NCBI GenBank assembly: GCA_905221605.1
Contig: CAJNDS010001592.1
Coordinates: forward strand, 1-13,493
From: Symbiodinium natans
Taxonomy: Eukaryota > Sar > Dinophyceae > Suessiales > Symbiodiniaceae
Length of the DNA: 13,493 nt
Reading direction: 5' to 3'
Part shown: positions 8,086 to 13,493 of the stretch, piece after piece
Position numbering within the stretch: the stretch's first letter is position 1
How the letters are laid out: each line of letters starts with the position of its first letter
Program-made: the position numbers and the translations under genes
The notes under the pieces: generated by a model
The model's input: the letters and a program-made list of their open reading frames with translations, nothing else
Databases searched by the model: none
Told to the model about the DNA's origin: nothing

Positions 8086-8100
8086 GGGTGTAATACACCC
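8086..8100. other. 15-bp palindrome GGGTGTA-A-TACACCC, copy 1
   Basis: Perfect 7-bp arms around a single central A. It is identical at 13208-13222 in copy 2. It could be a site for a dimeric binding protein; no factor is recognised. Confidence 0.6.
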
Positions 8101-8144
8101 CGACAAGAACGCATACAAGAAGGGCGGTGAGAAAAAAACAAGAG

Positions 8145-8182
8145 AGTTTCCTAAACATGAGTTTAGGAAACTAAACCCTAAA
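8145..8182. other. 12-bp inverted repeat with telomere-like motif, copy 1
   Basis: The left arm AGTTTCCTAAAC (8145-8156) and the right arm (8161-8172) are exact reverse complements around ATGA. AAACCCTAAA (8173-8182), the same as telomere DNA and containing the plant telo-box AAACCCTAA, follows immediately. The arrangement is identical in copy 2. Arms with embedded TTTAGG and CCTAAA suggest an old folded telomere fragment or a binding site for telomere-repeat factors; both are inference. Confidence 0.65.
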
Positions 8183-8359
8183 AGGCGGAGCTGGCTAAGG
8201 GTGGGAGCCGCACTTGACGGCGCGGGAGGGAAACGCGTGAAATGATGTGGCCGAAGCAAGGCCCCATTCTCGGTGGCCTTGAGCGTGCTCCGGAACCGAA
8301 ACAAATTTCAAGTTTGTTCGCCCGTCCGGCCATGTCATATCCTTCTCCAGCTTCGGCGC

Positions 8360-8867
8360 AAACCCTAAACCCTAAACCCTAAACCCTAAACCCTAAACCC
8401 TAAACCCTAAACCCTAAACCCTAAACCCTAAACCCTAAACCCTAAACCCTAAACCCTAAACCCTAAACCCTAAACCCTAAACCCTAAACCCTAAACCCTA
8501 ACTCCTAAACCCTAAACCCTAAACCCTAAACCCTAAACCCTAAACCCTAAACCCTAAACCCTAAACCCTAAACCCTAAACCCTAAACCCTAAACCCTAAA
8601 CCCTAAACCCTAAACCCTAAACCCTAAACCTAACCCTAAACCCTAAACCCTAAACCCTAAACCCTAAACCCTAAACCCTAAACCCTAAACCCTAAACCCT
8701 AAACCCTAAACCCTAAACCCTAAACCCTAAACCCTAAACCCTAAACCCTAAACCCTAAACCCTAAACCCCTAAACCCATAAACCCTAAACCCTAAACCCT
8801 AAACCCTAAACCCTAAACCCTAAACCCTAAACCCTAAACCCTAAACCCTAAACCCTAAACCCTAAAC
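8360..8867 (+). repeat. Internal telomere tract between element copies
   Basis: 508 bp of CCCTAAA repeats in the same orientation as the terminal tract, about 72 heptamers. Variants are few: ACTCCTAAAC near 8501, a shortened unit near 8628-8637 and CCCCTAAACCCATAAA near 8766-8781. It is longer and cleaner than the terminal tract. Both borders match those of the other tracts base for base (CGGCGC-AAACCC on the left, AAACTCAGG on the right). Confidence 0.97.
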
Positions 8868-8875
8868 TCAGGCGT

Positions 8876-8911
8876 GGCTGGTGGGGGAGCTTCGCTCCTT
8901 TCCCACCAGCC
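8876..8911 (+). other. Strong hairpin at telomere boundary, copy 2
   Basis: The same two-stem hairpin as in copy 1: 10-bp outer stem, 5-bp inner stem, TTC loop and TTT bulge. Here it sits beside the internal telomere tract rather than the chromosome end. Confidence 0.8.
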
Positions 8912-9022
8912 GAGCCGCCCAAAGCAAGTGGCTGCATGGGCATCGCACATACAATATGCCTATACAGCAGTTCAACTGTCTTACCAGAGAGCGTGCCGTG
9001 CCACCGCTAGGCAGTGGAGCGG

Positions 9023-9052
9023 TGTCAGTACTGACAATATATTATATATATA
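9023..9052. other. 14-bp palindrome plus AT-rich run, copy 2
   Basis: TGTCAGTACTGACA at 9023-9036 followed by alternating A/T to 9052, unchanged from copy 1. Confidence 0.6.
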
Positions 9053-9078
9053 CCCCAAAACCTGCCCGAAATCACGGT

Positions 9079-9298
9079 TAAACTATAAAGATTTCTATAG
9101 TTTTGCGTCTAAACTATAAACGTTTATAGTTTATGCTCTATAGTTTTGGCTCTAAACTATAGACGTTTATAGTTTAGCGTCTATAGTTTAGGGCTTTATA
9201 GTTTAGGCTTTATAGTTTAGCGGCTAAACTATAAACGTCTATAGTTTAGGAGTCAGGCTTTATAGTTTAGCGCCGAAACCAAAGACGTTTATAGTTTA
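9079..9298. repeat. Irregular dyad-module region, copy 2
   Basis: Same layout as in copy 1. Differences include T at 9134 (G in copy 1), which breaks the last base pair of the 26-bp palindrome, and CCAAAGACG near 9278-9288 in place of CTATAGACG. Confidence 0.75.
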
Positions 9299-9565
9299 GG
9301 CTCTACAGTTTGGGGCTCTATAGTTTAGGGCAAAATCCAGAAATTGGAGGCAGCATTTCCGGCATCGATTTCTGTACTAAAAAATCGCATTTTGAAGCTC
9401 GGTCCAGGCCAATCCTGGGGGACCCCCCACGGATGGTCCTAAACTATAAACGCTTCTATAGTTTAGGAGCCAACCTTTATAGTTTAGCGGCTAAACTATA
9501 AACGTTTATAGTTTAGGGGTCAAGCTTTATAGTTTAGCGCTGAAACTATAAACGTTTATAGTTTA
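9299..9565 (+). repeat. 267-bp composite repeat, unit 1 of copy 2
   Basis: Starts GGCTCTACAG (GGCTCTAGAG elsewhere) and contains the full unique core with the ATCGATTT fold and the GGGGG/CCCCC fold. The perfect 26-bp palindrome is at 9491-9516. Confidence 0.9.
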
Positions 9566-9831
9566 GGCTCTAGAGTTTGGGGCTCTATAGTTTAGGGCAA
9601 AATCCAGAAATTGGAGGCAGCATTTCCGGCATCGATTTCTGTACTAAAAAATCGCATTTTGAAGCTCGGTCCAAGCCAATCCTGGGGGACCCCCCACGGA
9701 TGGTCCTAAACTATAAACGCTTCTATAGTTTAGGAGCCAACTTTATAGTTTAGCGGCTAAACCATAAACGTTTATAGTTTGGGGGTCAAGCTTTATAGTT
9801 TAGCGCCGAAACTATAAACGTTTATAGTTTA
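9566..9831 (+). repeat. 267-bp composite repeat, unit 2 of copy 2
   Basis: 266 bp, one base shorter because CCAACCTTTA is CCAACTTTA here. It carries several private changes such as CCAAGCC for CCAGGCC and AAACCATAAACG for AAACTATAAACG. Confidence 0.88.
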
Positions 9832-9971
9832 GGCTCTAGAGTTTGGGGCTCTATAGTTTAAGGCAAAATCCAGAAATTGGAGGCAGCATTTCCGGCATCG
9901 ATTTCTGTACTAAAAAATCGCATTTTGAAGCTCGGTCCAGGCCAATCCTGGGAGACCCCCCACGGATGGTC
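9832..9971 (+). repeat. 267-bp composite repeat, partial unit 3 of copy 2
   Basis: Ends in a 50-bp array at the same internal point as unit 3 of copy 1 and shares its CTGGGAGACC variant. The two are positional equivalents. Confidence 0.85.
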
Positions 9972-10446
9972 CTAAACTATAAACGTCTATAATGTGGGAG
10001 CCAACCTTTATAGTTTAGCGCCTAAACTATAAACGTCTATAGTTTAGGAGCCCCTCTTTATAGTTTAGCGCCTAAACTATAAACGTCTATAGTTTAGGAG
10101 CCAACCTTTATAGTTTAGCGCCTAAACTATAAACGTCTATAGTTTAGGAGCCACTCTTTATAGTTTAGCGCCTAAACTATAAACGTCTATAGTTTAGGAG
10201 CCAACCTTTATAGTTTAGCGCCTAAACTATAAACGTCTATAGTTTAGGAGCCAATCTTTATAGTTTAGCGCCTAAACTATAAACGTCTATAGTTTAGGAG
10301 CCCCTCTTTATAGTTTAGCGCCTAAACTATAAACGTCTATAATTTAGGAGCCAACCTTTATAGTTTAGCGGCTAAACTATAAACGTCTATAGTTTAGGAG
10401 TCAGGCTTTATAGTTTAGCGCCGAAACTATAGACGTTTATAGTTTA
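9972..10446. repeat. 50-bp dyad satellite, first array of copy 2
   Basis: About nine 50-bp monomers, more uniform than those of copy 1 and mostly of the TCTATAG, TTTAGGAGCC type with CCAACC, CCACTC or CCCCTC linkers. Unlike copy 1, this array is followed by further 267-bp units. Confidence 0.92.
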
Positions 10447-10698
10447 GACTCTGTAGTTTGGGGCAAAAATCAGAAGAAATTGGAGGCAGCATTTCGGGCA
10501 TCGATTTCTGTACTAAAAATCGCACTTTTAAGCTGGGTCCAGGCCAATCCTGGGGGACCCCCCACGGATGTTCCTAAACTATAAACGTTTATAGTTTAGG
10601 AGCCAACCTTTATAGTTTAGCGGCTAAACTATAAACGTTTATAGTTTAGGGGTCAAGCTTTATAGTTTAGCGCCGAAACTATGAACGTTTATAGTTTA
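10447..10698 (+). repeat. 267-bp composite repeat, diverged unit 4 of copy 2
   Basis: A 252-bp variant that lacks the GGCTCTATAGTTTA segment near its start and has changes in the unique core (CAGAAGAAATTGG, TTTCGGGCATC, TTAAGCTGGGTCC). It is the most diverged unit of this family in the window. A perfect 26-bp palindrome occupies 10574-10599 and another 10624-10649. Confidence 0.85.
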
Positions 10699-10839
10699 GG
10701 CTCTAGAGTTTGGGGCTCTATAGTTTAGGGCGAAATCCAGAAATTGGAGGCAGCATTTCCCGCATCGATTTGTGTACTAAAAAATCGCATTTTGAAGCTC
10801 GGTCCAGGCCAATCCTGGGGGGACCCCCCACGGATGGTC
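10699..10839 (+). repeat. 267-bp composite repeat, partial unit 5 of copy 2
   Basis: Unique core followed by a 50-bp array whose first monomer has the rare CTATAATGTGGGAGCC variant. The first array of copy 2 starts with the same variant at 9972, 868 bp upstream. This suggests that a segment of about 868 bp was duplicated within copy 2. Confidence 0.83.
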
Positions 10840-11329
10840 CTAAACTATAAACGTCTATAATGTGGGAGCCAACCTTTATAGTTTAGCGCCTAAACTATAA
10901 ACGTCTATAGTTTAGGAGCCACTCTTTATAATTTAGTGCCTAAACTATAAACGTCTATAGTTTAGGAGCCCCTCTTTATAGTTTAGCGCCTAAACTATAA
11001 ACGTTTACAGTTTCGGAGCCCCTCTTTATAGTTTAGCGCCTAAACTATAAACGTTTAAAGTTTAGGAGCCCCCCTTTATAGTTTAGCGCCTAAACTATAA
11101 ACGTTTACAGTTTAGGAGCCCCTCTTTATAGTTTAGTGCCTAAACTATAAACGTTTACAGTTTCGGAGCCCCTCTTTATAGTTTAGCGCCTAAACTATAA
11201 ACGTCTATAGTTTCGGAGCCACTCTTTATAGTTTAGCGCCTAGACTATAAGCGTTTACAGTTTAGGAGCCCCTCTTTATAGTTTAGCGCCTAAACTATAA
11301 ACGTTTACAGTTTAGGAGCCCCCCTTTAT
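10840..11329. repeat. 50-bp dyad satellite, second array of copy 2
   Basis: About ten monomers. The last ones (from about 11150) match the run of monomers at 2700-2890 and 5160-5350 in copy 1, including the rare CTAGACTATAAGCG monomer at 11240. The array stops abruptly within CCCCTTTAT and enters the 93-bp family at about 11330. Confidence 0.92.
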
Positions 11330-12110
11330 TGTAAACGGTACCCCCACGCGGATTTTCGGACTTTGGCTAAACTATAAACGTCTTTAGTTTAGGGGCCACT
11401 TTCTATAGTTTGGCACCTAAACTGCAAGCGGTGCCCCCACGCGGATTTTCGGACTTTGGCTAAGCTATAAACACCTATAGTTTTAGGGGTCACTTTCTAT
11501 AGTTTGGCACCTGAACTGTAAATTGTAACCTCACGTGGATTTTCGGACTTTTGCGAACCTATAAACGTCTATAGTTTAGGGGCACTTTCAAACTGTAAGC
11601 AGTACCCCCGCGCGGATTTTCGGACTTTGGTTAAACTATAAACGTTTATAGTTTAGGGGCGACTTTCTATTGTTCGGCACTTACACTATAAATGGTACCC
11701 CCGCGCGGATTTTCGACTGTGGCTACACTATAAACGTTGAAAGTTTGGGGCACTTTCTATAGTTTGGCACCTAAACTGTAAACGTTACCCCTACACGGGT
11801 TTTCGGACTTTGGCTAAACTATAAACGTCTATAGTTTAGGGGCCTCTTTCTATAGTTCGGCACCTAAACTATATATGGTACCCCCACGCGGATTTTCGGA
11901 CTTTGGCTAAACTATAAACGTCGAAAGTTTGGGGCCACTTTCTACAGTTTGGCACCTAAACTGCAAACGCTACCCCCACGCGGATTTTCGGACTTTGGTT
12001 AAACTATAAGCGTCTATAATTTAGGGGCCACTTTCTATAGTTTGGCACTTGAACTGTAAACGGTACCCCACGCGGATTTTCGGACTTTGGCTAAGCCATG
12101 CTAAGTCATA
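11330..12110. repeat. 93-bp satellite, copy 2
   Basis: About nine units aligned to 6158-6930 of copy 1 (offset 5,172 at the start and 5,180 at the end). The first six or so units of the copy 1 array are missing. At 11695-11715 this copy keeps the intact ACCCCCGCGCGGATTTTCG segment that copy 1 has lost near 6527, so copy 1 carries the derived state there. Confidence 0.88.
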
Positions 12111-12288
12111 AACAAGGTGGAGGCAACGCGCAAGGAAGGTGGAAGCAAGTGGAAACAAGGTGGAAGCAAGGTGGCAGCAAGATGGAAGCAAGGTTGAAGA
12201 ACGGTAGAAGCAAGGTGGAAGCAAGGTGGAAGCAAAGTGCAAGCAACGTGGAAGCGAGCTGGAAGCAAGGTGGAAGCAGGGTGGAATC
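12111..12288 (+). repeat. 11-bp minisatellite, copy 2
   Basis: Variants of AAGGTGGAAGC in the same order as copy 1, less one unit, with a G-to-T change (AAGTGGAAAC versus AAGCGGAAAC) near 12150. Unit order is otherwise conserved, so slippage here is slow compared with the 50-bp arrays. Confidence 0.92.
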
Positions 12289-13142
12289 ACTAGCTACGGT
12301 CAGCCGCCGCAGATGTTTTTCCCCCCGGGCGCAAAACCTCCAATCAATGAACGGTTTTCCCCCGGGACGCAAAACCTCCGGTCTTTCCATGCTCGCAAAA
12401 CCTCCAATCGACACAGAAATGCTTCGCGGATCTACAGGAGGCGTAAAGCCTCCAATCAATTCAAAGATGGTTTTCCCTCGGGCGCAAAACCTCCAATCAA
12501 TGCAACGGTCTTTCCCCCGGGCGCAAAACCTCCGGTGGGCCCAAATGGCTTCGCGATTCATATGTTGATAGAGCACGAGAACGGTGCTCAAAAGCTACAT
12601 CCAACCAGTGATGTCTTTCCCCCGACAGCACCTCGGATCTGTATCCTGATATAGCACAAGTACCGGGCTTAATACCTGCCTTTGGTGTCGTGCCAGGACG
12701 GTGCTTAAACGCTGCCTTTCCCCCGCCGATGTTTTTCTCCCGGGCGCAAAACCTCCAATCAACGCAACGGTCTTTCCCCCGGGCATGAAACCTCCCTGCT
12801 GGCAAAACCTCCGGTCGACCCAAAAAAAAAAAGCATCGCGGATTTACATGCTGATAGAGCACAAGTACGGTGCTCAAGAGCTACGTCTAACAAGCGACGT
12901 CCTCCTCTGACAGCAGAACCTCCAAGCAACTCGCGGTCGACCCACCTGTGGATTGATATAGTACAAGTGCCGGGCTCGAAAGCTACGGTCAACCACCGAT
13001 GTCTTCCCCCGGGCAGAAACCTCCGTTCGACCCAAACATGCTCTTCGGTTTTCTTTGTGATCTGAGCACCAGTACGGTGCTTAAAAGCTACGGTCAACCA
13101 TCGGTCTCTTTTCCCCTGGGCGCAAAACCTCCGGTTGACCCC
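12289..13142. repeat. GC-rich interspersed repeat family, copy 2
   Basis: The same run of GCAAAACCTCC cores and GAGCAC/GTGCTC dyads as copy 1 (dyad near 12571-12589 and a related one near 12857-12875). It lacks the 49-bp duplication, has a longer A run near 12822-12832 and scattered substitutions and small indels. The indels and substitutions are not biased to keep a reading frame, which argues against coding function. Confidence 0.8.
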
Positions 13143-13207
13143 CCTGCAGGACTAGCAGGCTGCAAGAGGACTAAGATCGCGGTGGAACAAACAAGCAACT
13201 TTGACTA

Positions 13208-13222
13208 GGGTGTAATACACCC
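13208..13222. other. 15-bp palindrome GGGTGTA-A-TACACCC, copy 2
   Basis: Exact match to the site at 8086-8100 in copy 1. Confidence 0.6.
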
Positions 13223-13266
13223 CGACAAGAACGCATACAAGAAGGTGAGTGAGAAAAAAACAAGAG

Positions 13267-13304
13267 AGTTTCCTAAACATGAGTTTAGGAAACTAAACCC
13301 TAAA
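13267..13304. other. 12-bp inverted repeat with telomere-like motif, copy 2
   Basis: Arms at 13267-13278 and 13283-13294 around ATGA, followed by AAACCCTAAA at 13295-13304. No change from copy 1, although the bases just upstream (near 13243) have diverged. Confidence 0.65.
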
Positions 13305-13481
13305 AGGCGGAGCTGGCTAAGGGTGGGAGCCGCACTTGACGGCGCGGGAGGGAAACGCGTGAAATAATGTGGCCGAAGCAAGGCCCCATTCTCGGTGGCC
13401 TTGAGCGTGCTCCGGAACCGAAACAAATTTCAAGTTTGTTCGCCCGTCCGGCCATGTCATATCCTCCTCCAGCTTCGGCGC

Positions 13482-13493
13482 AAACCCTAAACC
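13482..13493 (+). repeat. Start of a third telomere tract
   Basis: AAACCCTAAACC follows CGGCGC exactly as at 8360, and the window then ends. It is too short to measure, but the border is the same, so another internal tract, and possibly another element copy, is expected beyond the window. Confidence 0.85.

Larger units (their letters stand above)
440..8359 (+). repeat. Subtelomeric element, copy 1 (long form)
   Basis: A 7,920-bp non-coding block bounded on both sides by CCCTAAA tracts in the same orientation. Its domain order is repeated in copy 2 (8868-13481). The leader aligns with copy 2 at a constant offset of 8,428 and the centromere-side end at an offset of 5,122. Almost all of the 3.3-kb size difference lies in the 50-bp and 93-bp satellites. 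I found no transposase, reverse transcriptase or helicase reading frame, no terminal inverted repeats and no LTRs. The nearest structural parallel known to me is the yeast Y' element; this comparison is of layout only, not homology. Confidence 0.9.
8021..8359. other. Unique centromere-side domain, copy 1
   Basis: 339 bp of non-satellite sequence that ends CTTCGGCGC at the internal telomere tract. It aligns without gaps to 13143-13481 (offset 5,122) with only about seven differences that I can count. It holds a CCTGC/GCAGG stem at 8021-8037, a 15-bp palindrome at 8086-8100, a 12-bp-arm inverted repeat at 8145-8172, a telomere-like AAACCCTAAA at 8173-8182 and an imperfect palindrome at 8300-8318. 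A 73-codon reverse-strand frame (8304 to 8083) is open in both copies but begins with TTG and shows no recognisable domain. Confidence 0.75.
8868..9078 (+). other. Element leader domain, copy 2
   Basis: Identical to the copy 1 leader at an offset of 8,428, with every dyad kept. Identity extends past the leader to 9133. The absence of change here, against heavily rearranged satellites, means either very recent duplication or active homogenisation of the element edge. Confidence 0.75.
8868..13481 (+). repeat. Subtelomeric element, copy 2 (short form)
   Basis: A 4,614-bp copy with the same domain order and orientation as copy 1. Relative to copy 1 it has additional 267-bp units but far fewer 50-bp and 93-bp satellite units, one fewer 11-bp unit and no 49-bp duplication in the GC-rich part. 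The outer domains are nearly unchanged, so the two copies are recent relatives whose satellite interior changes quickly. Confidence 0.9.
13143..13481. other. Unique centromere-side domain, copy 2
   Basis: Gap-free match to 8021-8359. Differences include CCTGCAGGAC for CCTGCAAGAC, a cluster in AAGGTGAGTGAG versus AAGGGCGGTGAG near 13243, and single changes near 13176, 13366 and 13465. The 15-bp palindrome is at 13208-13222 and the imperfect AACAAA/TTTGTT palindrome at 13422-13440; both are unchanged. Confidence 0.75.

Noticed and set aside
440-8359. Autonomous transposon or retroelement
   Set aside because: No terminal inverted repeats, LTRs, target-site duplication, poly-A end or reverse transcriptase, transposase or helicase frame could be found.
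8340-8880. Chromosome fusion scar (telomere-telomere joint)
   Set aside because: A head-to-head fusion would switch from TTTAGGG to CCCTAAA. The internal tract has a single orientation and the same borders as the terminal tract.

Overview
This is a eukaryotic chromosome end. The + strand opens with about 440 bp of CCCTAAA repeats (the C-rich strand of an Arabidopsis-type TTTAGGG telomere). That is the orientation expected at a left chromosome end. This telomere type occurs in plants, many green algae, apicomplexans and relatives, and oomycetes. Nothing in the window (no gene, rRNA or tRNA) lets me choose among them. I see no convincing protein-coding gene.

The window holds two copies of one long subtelomeric element in the same orientation, separated by an internal telomere tract: telomere (1-439), element copy 1 (440-8359), internal telomere tract (8360-8867), element copy 2 (8868-13481), and the first 12 bases of a third telomere tract (13482-13493). 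Both element edges join telomere DNA at the same base in the same register. This resembles tandem Y' elements of budding yeast separated by telomere tracts, but without any Y' helicase-like ORF. Copy 1 is 7,920 bp and copy 2 is 4,614 bp. The difference is mostly satellite copy number.

Each element has the same order of domains from the telomere inward: (a) a dyad-rich unique leader of about 210 bp, starting with a strong hairpin; (b) irregular short dyads; (c) 267-bp composite repeats; (d) a 50-bp satellite built of inverted TATAGTTTAG modules; (e) a 93-bp satellite that is the 50-bp unit plus a 43-bp segment; (f) an 11-bp purine-rich minisatellite; (g) a GC-rich repeat family built on a CAAAACCTCC core and GAGCAC/GTGCTC dyads; (h) a unique centromere-side domain of about 340 bp with two perfect inverted repeats and a telomere-like 10-mer. 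Domains a and h differ little or not at all between copies, whereas the satellite middle has been extensively expanded, duplicated and deleted.

The best reading is that element plus telomere tract (8,428 bp for copy 1) spreads as a block by recombination between telomere tracts or through a circular intermediate. The most intriguing detail is that the satellite core CTAAACTATAAAC differs from two telomere repeats (CTAAACCCTAAAC) by two bases and is arranged head-to-head with its own reverse complement. The inner array may therefore descend from folded-back telomere DNA.
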